A program made the translations under genes and the position numbers. A stretch of 35,452 nt of DNA. It comes from Pseudomonadota bacterium. Its GTDB lineage: Bacteria; Pseudomonadota; Gammaproteobacteria; Burkholderiales; Rhodocyclaceae. Shown piece by piece: positions 28,786 to 35,452 of this stretch. The notes beneath the pieces are model-generated. The model was given only the letters and a program-made list of their open reading frames with translations. It did no database searches and was not told the DNA's origin. Location: NCBI GenBank assembly GCA_018262245.1, contig JAGTRV010000009.1:1-35452 (forward strand). Direction: 5' to 3'. How positions within the stretch are numbered: position 1 is the stretch's first letter; the number at the start of each line of letters is the position of its first letter.

Positions 28786-28826
28786 CGGGTCGTCCCGCCG
28801 GATTCTTTTGCCTCCGGGTCGTCCCG
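28786..28826. repeat. Pair of 12-bp direct repeats upstream of the carboxylase gene
   Basis: CGGGTCGTCCCG occurs exactly at 28786-28797 and 28815-28826, a 29-base period, in the 76-base gap between the DUF1989 gene and the carboxylase gene. Each copy is itself a small dyad (CGGG...CCCG). This could be a regulator-binding pair, RNA structure, or a local duplication; there is no other evidence for function. Confidence 0.6.
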
Positions 28827-28842
28827 AAAGCTGTTGCCGGCT

Positions 28843-29496
28843 TCAGTCCCAGATCAGGAACTGCACGGGCGTCGGGTTGTAGGCGTTACAGGGGTTGTTC
28901 AGTTGCGGGCAGTTCGAAACCAGTACCCAGAGGTCCATTTCGGCGCGCAATTCGACGTACTTGCCAGGACCGGACACACCATCGTCGAACTTCAGATCGC
29001 CTTCGCCGGTCACCGGCACGTTCATGAAGAAATTGACGTTGGGCACCAGATCGGCCTTGCCGAGACCGCTGTCCGACTCCTGGATGCACAGCATGTAGTT
29101 GTCGCGACAGCTGTGCATGAATTTCTTCGCCAGCGCGTAGCGGACTGTATTGCTTTCGGCGGCGCAGGCTCCGCCGAGGGTGTCGTGACGGCCGCAGGTA
29201 TCGGCCACGATGCTCAGCATCGGATTGCCATCGCTCGAATAGAGCACGGAATCGGTCGTCAGGTAGATGCCTCCCTGGCGCAGCATGGTTTCGGTCGCGC
29301 TGTAGTGCTCATCGGTATCGTGGCGGTTGTAGAAAATCACGTCGGCGGCCTGATTGCCGTCAAGATCGACGATGCGCAGCGTCTGACCCCGCTTCAGTTC
29401 GTGCAGCCAGGGCTCGCCGGAAGGGAGGGTGACGTCGTGGATGGCATGGGCCGCTTGCAGCTCGCTTTCCCGGACGCGGATGGCGGTAGTCGTCAT
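28843..29496 (-). CDS. cgdA: Carboxyguanidine deiminase subunit (urea carboxylase-associated protein 1, DUF1989)
   Basis: This 217-residue DUF1989 protein is close to urea carboxylase-associated protein 1: [35 protein letters not shown] and the C-terminal [18 protein letters not shown]-like block. With its partner it forms the enzyme shown to deiminate carboxyguanidine to allophanate, releasing ammonia. The ATG at 29496 has GAGGAG (29508-29503) six bases upstream; ATG at 29502 abuts it and the longer frame to 29679 is an overlap artefact. It starts 10 bases after its partner gene. The A/B lettering follows the associated-protein numbering and is tentative. Confidence 0.88.
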   Translation of the reverse strand: MTTTAIRVRESELQAAHAIHDVTLPSGEPWLHELKRGQTLRIVDLDGNQAADVIFYNRHDTDEHYSATETMLRQGGIYLTTDSVLYSSDGNPMLSIVADTCGRHDTLGGACAAESNTVRYALAKKFMHSCRDNYMLCIQESDSGLGKADLVPNVNFFMNVPVTGEGDLKFDDGVSGPGKYVELRAEMDLWVLVSNCPQLNNPCNAYNPTPVQFLIWD

Positions 29497-29506
29497 GGTC
29501 ATCTCC

Positions 29507-30280
29507 TCAAGCCAGGTATTGCAGGTCGCTGTTGTACAGGGCGCGCGCATTCTCGGGACGAAAGGCGCGGCAATAGTCGTCGGCCGGCGCCACACCGCTG
29601 CGCCAGACAGCCACCCCGACAGGCGATGGGGCGTAATCGGGACGCGGGTCGAGCGGGTGCGGAGCAGCCGAGACGGCAACGATGACGTCTATATCCAGGC
29701 GCAGATCGACCGATGCCCCGGCCGGCGAATGCTGCGGGAGGTAGTGGAAGCAGCCGTCCTCATCGACCGTCACCTTAGAGAAGAAATTGACCGGGGCGAT
29801 CAGATCGCGGCGGCTCAGGCCGTACTTGCCGATCTCGATCAGCAGGCCATCTCGACCCGAGCGGTACATGCCATTACGGAAGCTCTGGTAATCATGAGTG
29901 CCGTATTTTTCGTGCAGGCGTCGGGCATCGAGCAGCAGGCCGAGCGGGTCGTGCCAACCCAGACTGTCGCTGATGATTGAGGCCATTGAGCGCCCCATGT
30001 CGCTCATCAGCACATGACCACGGGTGTAGTGGGCAGTATGCTGGGCCTTCAGCGAATCGGGCATGTTGTAGCGCTCAAGCTTTTCGCGAGCGGCGTAGAG
30101 CACCAGCGACAGGTTGGCCCCGGGCTGCAGTGCCGTCAGGCGCAGTGCCGTGCCACGCGGCAAGGTCCACGACCAGTGGCAGCCGCCGGGAATCACCTCG
30201 GAAAACAGCAGCTTCGCCGGATCAAGATCGGGCGCGAACTGCTGCCAGCGGGTATCGACATCAACGGGCGAGTCAAGCAT
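29507..30280 (-). CDS. cgdB: Carboxyguanidine deiminase subunit (urea carboxylase-associated protein 2, DUF1989)
   Basis: This 257-residue DUF1989 protein resembles urea carboxylase-associated protein 2: [20 protein letters not shown] near residue 33, [48 protein letters not shown] and [12 protein letters not shown]. It acts with the neighbouring subunit in carboxyguanidine deimination. It is the first large gene after the guanidine-I riboswitch. ATG at 30280 is preferred; GTG at 30286 would add two residues and neither has a strong ribosome site. A short upstream frame overlaps its start, which may provide coupling. Confidence 0.88.
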   Translation of the reverse strand: MLDSPVDVDTRWQQFAPDLDPAKLLFSEVIPGGCHWSWTLPRGTALRLTALQPGANLSLVLYAAREKLERYNMPDSLKAQHTAHYTRGHVLMSDMGRSMASIISDSLGWHDPLGLLLDARRLHEKYGTHDYQSFRNGMYRSGRDGLLIEIGKYGLSRRDLIAPVNFFSKVTVDEDGCFHYLPQHSPAGASVDLRLDIDVIVAVSAAPHPLDPRPDYAPSPVGVAVWRSGVAPADDYCRAFRPENARALYNSDLQYLA

Positions 30281-30329
30281 GGCCACACCCGGCGAAAGAC
30301 GGAACGGTGTTGCTTGGAACGAGGATCAT
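30273..30329 (-). CDS. Possible 18-residue leader peptide upstream of the deiminase gene
   Basis: ATG at 30329 has GGAG (30339-30336) six bases upstream, a better site than that of the deiminase gene itself. The frame encodes 18 residues (MILVPSNT...GCGHA) and its TGA (30275-30273) overlaps codons 2-3 of the deiminase gene. It may deliver ribosomes to the weak downstream start. No conservation evidence is available. Confidence 0.35.
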   Translation of the reverse strand: MILVPSNTVPSFAGCGHA

Positions 30330-30377
30330 GACAGTCTCCATGTTGGGTTGCGACGCGAGAGGGCGCTTCGATAAGCG

Positions 30378-30497
30378 ATCCTCCCGGGCTTTTATCCCTC
30401 CGTGGAGCTCTGACACACCGCGGCAATCACCCACGGCAGACAGAACCGGCAGCTCTTGGACCAGACATTCCCGACGAAACCGGAACCCTAGCCGCCC
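30378..30497 (-). promoter_or_regulatory. Guanidine-I riboswitch (ykkC class)
   Basis: Read on the minus strand the leader contains the three conserved ykkC-I blocks in order: CTAGGGTTCCG (30491-30481), CTGGTCCAAGAGC (about 30464-30452) and GGGATAAAAGCCCGGGAGG (30398-30380). Spacing and length (~115 nt) fit the class, which binds guanidinium and turns on genes for its degradation or export. It lies about 100 nt before the first large gene of the operon. A small CGCTT-ATCG-AAGCG hairpin (30376-30363) follows, but there is no clear U-run, so the expression platform is uncertain. Boundaries are approximate. Confidence 0.93.
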
Positions 30498-30545
30498 ATT
30501 AAAGAAGCGAATGTCTTACTCATCCGCACCTCTCTAATGAGCATT

Positions 30546-30561
30546 AGCAAGGAGCGTTCCA
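30546..30561 (-). promoter_or_regulatory. Sigma-54 promoter of the guanidine degradation operon
   Basis: On the minus strand TGGAACGCTCCTTGCT matches the -24/-12 consensus with GG and GC exactly ten bases apart. Transcription would start near 30535, about 40 nt before the riboswitch. An NtrC-like site lies upstream. Confidence 0.72.
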
Positions 30562-30677
30562 GATGCTCAGCATCCGCCTTGAGACGCTTGGGAGCGGCTA
30601 ACTTGCCAGCCTCTGATGACCAGGCCCCGTCGCCATGGCATGCCTGATGCCGCCTCAAGGTGCGGACAAGCTCAGAA

Positions 30678-30694
30678 TGCACCAAAATCGTGCC
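30678..30694. promoter_or_regulatory. NtrC-like enhancer site
   Basis: TGCACCAAAATCGTGCC is nearly identical to the NtrC consensus (GCAC-N7-GTGC). It is centred about 150 bases upstream of the predicted sigma-54 start. A compact dyad GCACC-AA-GGTGC at 30720-30731 may be an additional weak site. The remaining gap up to about 30830 shows nothing further. Confidence 0.68.
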
Positions 30695-30835
30695 CAAAAC
30701 GACCGGTTGAAACATCCGGGCACCAAGGTGCGTCCCGAAGTGGCCTCGCTACGGCACATCACGCTTGAGTGCTGTACTACGTCACACGGTACGAAACTTG
30801 CTCAATTTCATTGTCACCAGCCACAGGAGGCAGAG

Positions 30836-30961
30836 ATGAAATTTTGTCTAAGCGTGCTTCAGTATTTTCTTCGCGCCATGAGCCTCAGGCATCATGACAC
30901 CATGTCGGGACGACTATCGACCATGCCCAGCGGCAATCACCCGAATCGAAAATCAGCGTAG
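30836..30961 (+). CDS. Possible small ORF with strong ribosome site
   Basis: A 41-codon frame starts at ATG 30836, five bases after AGGAGG (30825-30830), an unusually good Shine-Dalgarno. The product (MKFCLSVLQYFLRAMSL, then basic and polar) has a short hydrophobic start. It ends inside the 3' end of the opposing amidohydrolase gene. It is not recognised and may be chance. Confidence 0.22.
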   Translation: MKFCLSVLQYFLRAMSLRHHDTMSGRLSTMPSGNHPNRKSA

Positions 30962-32122
30962 CCAGCGCCGAACCAGATTCACCCAGTAGCTCGTACCGAG
31001 CGTCAGCAGTTCGTCGTTGAAATCGTAGTGCGGGTTGTGCAGCGTGCAGCCGCCGGTACCCGGCCCATTGCCCAGCCAGACGTAGCAGCCGGGTTTTTCG
31101 TTCAGCATGTAGGCAAAATCCTCGGCGCCCATCGACGGCAGGATGTCGGTCAGCACCTTGTCCTGTCCGAATACCTCGGCGGCCACCTGCTGACAGAACT
31201 TCGCCTCGGCGAGGCTATTGACCGTCGGCGGGTAGCGATGATCAAAACGGACACTGATCTGCGCCCCGTTGGCCGCTGCGATGCCGCTGCACAGACGCTC
31301 AATGGCCCGCTCGACGGCTTCCTGAACCTCCGGCTTGAAGGTGCGGATCGTGCCGCGCAGCACCACTTCTTCGGGAATGATATTCCACGCCTCACCGGCA
31401 TGGAACTGCGTCACGCTGACCACGGCAGACTCGCATGGATGCAAGGTACGCGCCACCACCGTCTGCAGCGCCTGGACCAATTGCGCTCCGGCGACGATGG
31501 AATCGACCCCCTGATGCGGCATGGCCGCATGGCAGCCATGGCCACGCACAAAAATCTCGAAAGCACAGGTTCCCGCCATCACTGGCCCCGGCATAACCAT
31601 CATTTCACCGACCGGGATGCCTGGCCAGTTGTGTAGACCGAACACTGCCTCAACCGGGAAGCGCTCAAACAGGCCATCCTCGATCATGACCGCCGCCCCG
31701 CCTTCCGACTCCTCGGCCGGCTGGAAAATGAACACGGCGATGCCGTCGAAATCAGGCTTTTCCGCCAGATAGCGCGCCGCGCCAAGCAGCGTTGCCGTAT
31801 GGCCATCATGGCCGCAGGCGTGCATCTTGCCGGCATGCTTCGAGTGGTGTGGGAACTCGTTCAACTCGGCGAGTGGCAGCGCGTCCATATCGGCGCGCAG
31901 GCCGATCATGCGCTGCGCAGTACCGGCTCGCAACACGCCGACGACACCAGTTTTGGCGATACCGCGATGCACTTCCAAGCCGTAACGCTGAAGTTCGCGC
32001 GCCACGATATCGGCTGTCCGGTTCTCGTCAAAAGCCAGTTCCGGATGGGCATGAATATCACGCCGCAGGGCAGTCAGTTCGGCCAGAAAAGGCAGATCGA
32101 GCAAAGGTGGGGTCGGGGGCAT
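30953..32122 (-). CDS. M20-family amidohydrolase (hippurate hydrolase-like)
   Basis: This 389-residue metallopeptidase-family amidohydrolase cleaves N-acyl amino acids or related amides. Motifs: HAHPELAF, RADMDALP, the metal-binding ACGHDGH (Cys103, His105), QPAEES (Glu137 catalytic, Glu138 metal), LHNWPG (His164) and a late histidine in LHNPHYDF. This is the M20D arrangement seen in hippurate hydrolases and IAA-amino-acid hydrolases. GGAGACG lies just before the ATG. It is transcribed divergently from rapZ and is downstream-adjacent to the guanidine control region without obvious functional link. Confidence 0.9.
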   Translation of the reverse strand: MPPTPPLLDLPFLAELTALRRDIHAHPELAFDENRTADIVARELQRYGLEVHRGIAKTGVVGVLRAGTAQRMIGLRADMDALPLAELNEFPHHSKHAGKMHACGHDGHTATLLGAARYLAEKPDFDGIAVFIFQPAEESEGGAAVMIEDGLFERFPVEAVFGLHNWPGIPVGEMMVMPGPVMAGTCAFEIFVRGHGCHAAMPHQGVDSIVAGAQLVQALQTVVARTLHPCESAVVSVTQFHAGEAWNIIPEEVVLRGTIRTFKPEVQEAVERAIERLCSGIAAANGAQISVRFDHRYPPTVNSLAEAKFCQQVAAEVFGQDKVLTDILPSMGAEDFAYMLNEKPGCYVWLGNGPGTGGCTLHNPHYDFNDELLTLGTSYWVNLVRRWLR

Positions 32123-32193
32123 GATCGTCTCCTGTTTTCTTTATATTATGCCGTGGGTTGATACGATGCGCTGCGTTGATTATGCTCCGCTTC

Positions 32194-33039
32194 ATGGAAC
32201 TTATTCTGATTAGTGGCCTGTCCGGATCCGGCAAATCCGTCGCCCTGAATCTTCTGGAAGATTCAGGCTATTACTGTGTAGACAACCTGCCGGTCGTCAT
32301 GCTGACCGTACTCATCGGCATGCTGAAGGAAGAACATGTCCATAAAGTAGCCGTTGCCATCGATGCCCGATCCGGCCACGGTATCGATCTGCTCCCCGGC
32401 AAGCTCGACAAGTTAAAAAGGTCGGGCATCAACCTGACCTTCCTGTTCCTTTTCTCCCACGAAGAAACCCTGCTCAAGCGTTATTCTGAATCCCGCCGAC
32501 GGCACCCGCTGGCTACTAAGGGCCAGACGCTGGAAGAAGCCATCCGGGCCGAACGCGCGCTACTCGATCCGATTTCGGACCTCGGTCACCGGATCGATAC
32601 CAGCGGCATGAAGGCTAATGCGCTACGTGAATGGGTCCGCCAATTCATCGAGGCCGAACCCGGGCAGGGCCTGACCCTGATGTTCGAATCCTTCGGCTTC
32701 AAATACGGCATTCCGCTCGATGCGGACCTTGTCTTCGATGTCCGCTGCCTGCCCAATCCGCACTATGATCCGGAGCTCCGTCCATTCAACGGTAAGGACA
32801 AGCCAATCATCGATTTTCTCGAAGGCGAGGACGAGGTCTGCCGCATGCGTGACGACATCGCCCGCTTTGTCGACACCTGGCTGCCTTGCTACATCCGCGA
32901 CAACCGCAACTACCTGACCGTCGCCATCGGCTGCACCGGCGGCCAGCACCGCTCGGTGTACATCGCTGAATGGCTGGCCGGAGAATTTGCCAACCGCGCC
33001 CGCGTCCTGGTTCGTCACCGCACCCTGGCCGGCACCTGA
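32194..33039 (+). CDS. rapZ: RNase adapter protein RapZ
   Basis: This 281-residue ATP/GTP-binding protein is collinear with E. coli RapZ (YvcJ family): Walker A GLSGSGKS (8-15), EDSGYYCVDNLPV, SRRRHPL, RDLGHRID-like segment and the C-terminal IGCTGGQHRSVYIAEWL. RapZ binds glucosamine-6-phosphate and guides GlmZ small RNA to RNase E in enterobacteria; the betaproteobacterial role is less clear. The ATG at 32194 aligns with the known N terminus (MELILISG); upstream in-frame ATGs at 32158 and 32182 add residues lacking homology. No clear ribosome site is visible. Its usual neighbours hprK/ptsN are absent here. Confidence 0.92.
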   Translation: MELILISGLSGSGKSVALNLLEDSGYYCVDNLPVVMLTVLIGMLKEEHVHKVAVAIDARSGHGIDLLPGKLDKLKRSGINLTFLFLFSHEETLLKRYSESRRRHPLATKGQTLEEAIRAERALLDPISDLGHRIDTSGMKANALREWVRQFIEAEPGQGLTLMFESFGFKYGIPLDADLVFDVRCLPNPHYDPELRPFNGKDKPIIDFLEGEDEVCRMRDDIARFVDTWLPCYIRDNRNYLTVAIGCTGGQHRSVYIAEWLAGEFANRARVLVRHRTLAGT

Positions 33040-33413
33040 TGTCGTGGCTGGCGCTGCTCCGGCCCGGTGACTGGCTGGTCATCCTCGGCAGCGCCGCGCT
33101 GGTCGGCAGCAGCATCCCCGTTTTCTGGCAAGGTGGCCTGGCCGACCGTGCCATCATCCGCCAAGAAGGCCGGGTTTTCGCCGAGATCGATCTCAAGGCC
33201 CGCAAGCAGTTCGAAGTGGGCGGACCACTCGGCACGACGCTGGTTGCGGTCGAGCCGGGGCGGGCCCGCATCGTTTCCGACCCCAGCCCACGCCAGTATT
33301 GCGTCAAACAGGGCTGGCTGATGCGTCCTGGCGAAATCGCCATCTGTGCACCCAACCGGGTTAGTGTCCAGATCATGGGCCGGACCAAGGTATATGACTC
33401 GATCAGTTATTGA
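33039..33413 (+). CDS. NusG domain II-containing protein
   Basis: This 124-residue protein has an N-terminal membrane helix (DWLVILGSAALVGSSIPVFW) and a NusG-II-like beta domain ending GEIAICAPNRVSVQI. The start overlaps the rapZ stop by one base (TGATG). Such proteins typically sit beside Gx-transporter genes, as here, and the pair probably forms a membrane module; its role is unknown. Confidence 0.85.
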   Translation: MSWLALLRPGDWLVILGSAALVGSSIPVFWQGGLADRAIIRQEGRVFAEIDLKARKQFEVGGPLGTTLVAVEPGRARIVSDPSPRQYCVKQGWLMRPGEIAICAPNRVSVQIMGRTKVYDSISY

Positions 33414-33924
33414 ACTCAAGGTTAGCGACGAAGACCGCCGGGTCGCCTGGCTGGCTACAGCCGCCGTCGGTCTGTCGCTGGTCGACGCTGCGATCCCCTC
33501 GCCGCTGCCCGGCGTCAAGCCTGGCCTGGCCAATATTGTGACGCTGGTCGTCCTCGCCCGCTATGGCTGGGCCAGCGCCGTCTGGGTCAGCGGCCTGCGC
33601 GTACTGGCCGGCAGCCTGCTACTCGGCTACTTCCTTGCACCCGGTTTCTTCCTGTCGCTCACCGGCACGATCCTCAGCCTGCTCGCCCTTGGGCTCGCCC
33701 GCCATTTGCCCCAACGCTGGTTTGGCCCGGTCAGCCTCTCCATACTCGCAGCCTTCGCGCACATCGGTGGCCAGTTGCTGCTTGCCCGCCTGTGGCTGAT
33801 TCCACACGACGGGGTCTTTCTGCTCACGCCAGTTTTTGCCGGTGCCGCGCTGGTGTTCGGCACCATCAACGGCCTGATCGCGGCTAAACTGCTGGCTGAA
33901 CCCGCGCCTTCGGAAATGCCCTGA
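33394..33924 (+). CDS. Gx transporter / heptaprenyl diphosphate synthase component I-family membrane protein
   Basis: This 176-residue integral membrane protein has five or so helices and the family segment PSPLPGVKPGLANIVTLVVL, where a conserved G/P-rich loop precedes a helix. It resembles small S-component-like transporters. The ATG at 33394 overlaps the preceding gene by 20 bases and its TGA overlaps ubiX by one base. The name of the family is historical; prenyl synthase activity is not expected. Confidence 0.83.
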   Translation: MTRSVIELKVSDEDRRVAWLATAAVGLSLVDAAIPSPLPGVKPGLANIVTLVVLARYGWASAVWVSGLRVLAGSLLLGYFLAPGFFLSLTGTILSLLALGLARHLPQRWFGPVSLSILAAFAHIGGQLLLARLWLIPHDGVFLLTPVFAGAALVFGTINGLIAAKLLAEPAPSEMP

Positions 33925-34535
33925 TGTCCAAGACTATCTGCCTCGCCCTGACCGGTGCCTCCGGGATGCCCTACGGCCTGCGCCTGCTCGAATGCCTGCT
34001 CAACGCCGGCTGCAAGGTACAGCTGCTCTATTCGCAGGCGTCACAGATCGTTGCCCGCCAGGAACTGGATTTCGAACTCCCCTCCCGCCCGGCCGATGCC
34101 AAAAGTGCGCTGCTCGCCCGCATTCCGTCGATCTCCCCGGAAAACCTGAGCGTCTTCGGCCGCGAGGAGTGGTTCGCCCCGGTTGCCTCGGGCTCCAACC
34201 CCCCCGATGCCATGATCATTTGCCCCTGTTCGATGGGAACGCTGGCCGCGATCGCCCAGGGCTTGGCCGACAACCTGATCGAACGTGCTGCCGATGTGGT
34301 CATGAAAGAAGGCCGGAAACTGGTGCTCGTGCCACGGGAAACGCCTTTCTCGGCCATTCACCTCGAAAACATGCTGCGCCTGTCGCGGGCAGGAGCTGTC
34401 ATCCTGCCGCCCAGCCCCGGCTTCTATCACCACCCACAGAGCGTGCAGGACATTGTCGATTTCGTTGTCGCCCGCGCGCTCGACCAGATCGGCGTGGCGC
34501 ACAAGTTGATGCAGCGCTGGGGCGAGGAGCGCTGA
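33924..34535 (+). CDS. ubiX: Flavin prenyltransferase UbiX
   Basis: This 203-residue flavoprotein joins dimethylallyl phosphate to FMN, making the prenyl-FMN cofactor of UbiD decarboxylases in ubiquinone synthesis. Motifs: LALTGASGMPYGLRLLE at the N terminus, ICPCSMGTLAAIAQGLADNLIERAADV and LVPRETPFS. Its start overlaps the upstream stop by one base. No ubiD is present in the window. Confidence 0.95.
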   Translation: MSKTICLALTGASGMPYGLRLLECLLNAGCKVQLLYSQASQIVARQELDFELPSRPADAKSALLARIPSISPENLSVFGREEWFAPVASGSNPPDAMIICPCSMGTLAAIAQGLADNLIERAADVVMKEGRKLVLVPRETPFSAIHLENMLRLSRAGAVILPPSPGFYHHPQSVQDIVDFVVARALDQIGVAHKLMQRWGEER

Positions 34536-34536
34536 C

Positions 34537-35169
34537 ATGGGCTGGTTTGACTTTATCCGTTCCCCATCCGGCAATGCCGTCGAAACGCTGCGCATCCCCC
34601 TCTTCCCCCTCAGCACGGTACTCTTCCCCGGCAGCATGCTGCCGCTGAAAATCTTCGAGCAACGCTACCTCGACATGGCAGCCGCCTGCATGAAGATCAA
34701 CAGCCCCTTCGGCATCTGCCTGATCGAAAAAGGTAGCGAAGTCGGTGCGACGGCCGTTCCCCACCCTATCGGCACGCTCGCAACAATCAGCACCTGGGAG
34801 ATGGAGCAACTTGGCATCCTGATGATCACCGCCCAGGGTGGTCGCCGTTTCCGGATTATCGAAAGCACCGTCGGAGCGGGTGGCCTGCTTGAAGCAAGCG
34901 TCGAACTGCTGGCCGAAACCGGCCCGACACCACTACCGCCAGAACGCGAACGCCTCGTTCCCCTGCTCCGCCGCATCGTCGGCGACCTCGGCAAGGAACG
35001 CATGCCCGAACCGCATCGCTACGACGAAGCAGAATGGGTGGGCTATCGGATTACCGAAGTTTTGCCTATCCAGAATCTGGCCAAGCAAAAGCTGCTGGAA
35101 CTGGATGACCCGATTGCACGACTGGAAATTCTTGAGAAGTATCTTACTCAACGCAGGCTACTTGGCTGA
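34537..35169 (+). CDS. LON substrate-binding domain protein
   Basis: This 210-residue protein consists of a stand-alone Lon N-terminal-like domain (IPLFPLSTVLFPGSMLPLKIFEQRYLDM, GTLATI, GRRFRI) with a helical C terminus and no ATPase or protease domain. Such proteins are widespread and functionally undefined; a role in recognising misfolded or regulatory substrates is inferred. It starts one base after the ubiX stop. Confidence 0.88.
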   Translation: MGWFDFIRSPSGNAVETLRIPLFPLSTVLFPGSMLPLKIFEQRYLDMAAACMKINSPFGICLIEKGSEVGATAVPHPIGTLATISTWEMEQLGILMITAQGGRRFRIIESTVGAGGLLEASVELLAETGPTPLPPERERLVPLLRRIVGDLGKERMPEPHRYDEAEWVGYRITEVLPIQNLAKQKLLELDDPIARLEILEKYLTQRRLLG

Positions 35170-35355
35170 TATCCAGCCATCCTCAAGCGATTAGCGCGTG
35201 AACCAGAGTCAGCCTATTAGCACGCACTACCAGTCCCAAAAGCTCAAAAAGCCCGTTACCAGGCCCAAACGAGGCCTAATTGACATATTTCCTACTGGCA
35301 ATATTCCGCCAATCTGGTCCGCTCATGGCAAGAGGTTGGATCGGTAGTAAACGAC
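35170..35355. other. Intergenic region before the rRNA operon end
   Basis: No gene or tRNA is seen. It is more AT-rich than neighbouring genes and contains a small AGGCC-CAAACGA-GGCCT hairpin (about 35261-35277) without a T-run. Confidence 0.5.
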
Positions 35356-35387
35356 AAACCCCCGTTAGCTTATGCTAACGGGGGTTT
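35356..35387 (-). terminator. Strong terminator downstream of the 5S rRNA gene (bidirectional form)
   Basis: AAACCCCCGTTAGC and GCTAACGGGGGTTT form a perfect 14-bp stem with a 4-nt loop. It lies about 10 bases past the 3' end of the 5S gene on the minus strand and could also stop transcripts from the LON-domain gene side. Confidence 0.85.
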
Positions 35388-35396
35388 GAATGGGGA

Positions 35397-35452
35397 GTCT
35401 GGCGTTGACCTACTTTCGCGAGCGGTAAGCTCACTATCATTGGCGCGATGCT
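35397..35452 (-). rRNA. rrf: 5S ribosomal RNA, 3' part (runs off the window)
   Basis: The reverse complement ends GAAAGTAGGTCAACGCCAGAC, preceded by GCGCCAATGATAGTG, the conserved 3' half of proteobacterial 5S rRNA. About 56 of ~115 bases are inside the window. Its transcription direction implies that 23S and 16S genes lie to the right. Confidence 0.9.

Noticed and set aside
26217-29027. 936-codon + strand frame opposite the carboxylase
   Set aside because: Low-complexity, His/Arg/Gln-rich shadow with no domain; the minus strand encodes all carboxylase motifs.

Overview
The window is GC-rich, densely packed bacterial DNA with Shine-Dalgarno-led operons and many 1-4 bp start/stop overlaps. 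Gene content (a liu leucine-degradation cluster, sigma-54/NtrC-type promoters, tandem DUF1289 proteins, rapZ) fits a betaproteobacterium, probably Rhodocyclales (Dechloromonas/Azonexus-like). That placement is an inference from gene content, not from a phylogenetic marker.

Region 1 (about 74-16,900, all + strand) is a leucine/isovalerate (liu) catabolic cluster: isovaleryl-CoA dehydrogenase (liuA), a GNAT-acetyltransferase/beta-carbonic-anhydrase fusion, thiolase, an EamA exporter, a second acyl-CoA dehydrogenase, a GST-kappa/DsbA-like isomerase, a LOG-family phosphoribohydrolase, methylcrotonyl-CoA carboxylase beta (liuB), a PaiB-like protein, methylglutaconyl-CoA hydratase (liuC), carboxylase alpha (liuD), a lipoprotein, an SDR-like protein carrying both halohydrin dehalogenase motifs, HMG-CoA lyase (liuE), a conserved unknown, two tiny four-cysteine DUF1289-type proteins and an MBL-fold hydrolase. 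Together the enzymes take isovaleryl-CoA to acetyl-CoA and acetoacetate; the carbonic anhydrase can supply bicarbonate to LiuB/LiuD.

Region 2 (about 17,340-30,700) is a nitrogen-scavenging locus made of two convergent operons. The + operon has an NtrC-like site and a GG-N10-GC sigma-54 promoter, then an ABC transporter (binding protein, permease, ATPase), a creatininase-family hydrolase, a type III glutamine synthetase and a NikR-like regulator that lacks two of four nickel ligands. The - operon has its own NtrC-like site and sigma-54 promoter, then a guanidine-I (ykkC) riboswitch, two DUF1989 proteins (carboxyguanidine deiminase subunits), a biotin carboxylase of the urea/guanidine carboxylase type and allophanate hydrolase. 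The riboswitch identifies the substrate as guanidine rather than urea: guanidine -> carboxyguanidine -> allophanate -> ammonia + CO2, with ammonia captured by the glutamine synthetase. Control is apparently double: nitrogen limitation at initiation and guanidine in the leader.

Region 3 (about 30,950-35,452) holds an M20 amidohydrolase (-), then divergently rapZ, a NusG-domain-II protein, a Gx-transporter family membrane protein, ubiX and a LON-domain protein (+). These converge on the 3' end of a 5S rRNA gene (-) that runs off the window, with a perfect 14-bp terminator stem between them.

The most notable items are the halohydrin-dehalogenase-like protein inside the liu cluster, the riboswitch plus sigma-54/NtrC control of guanidine assimilation, the NikR homologue with a broken nickel site, and the GNAT-carbonic anhydrase fusion.
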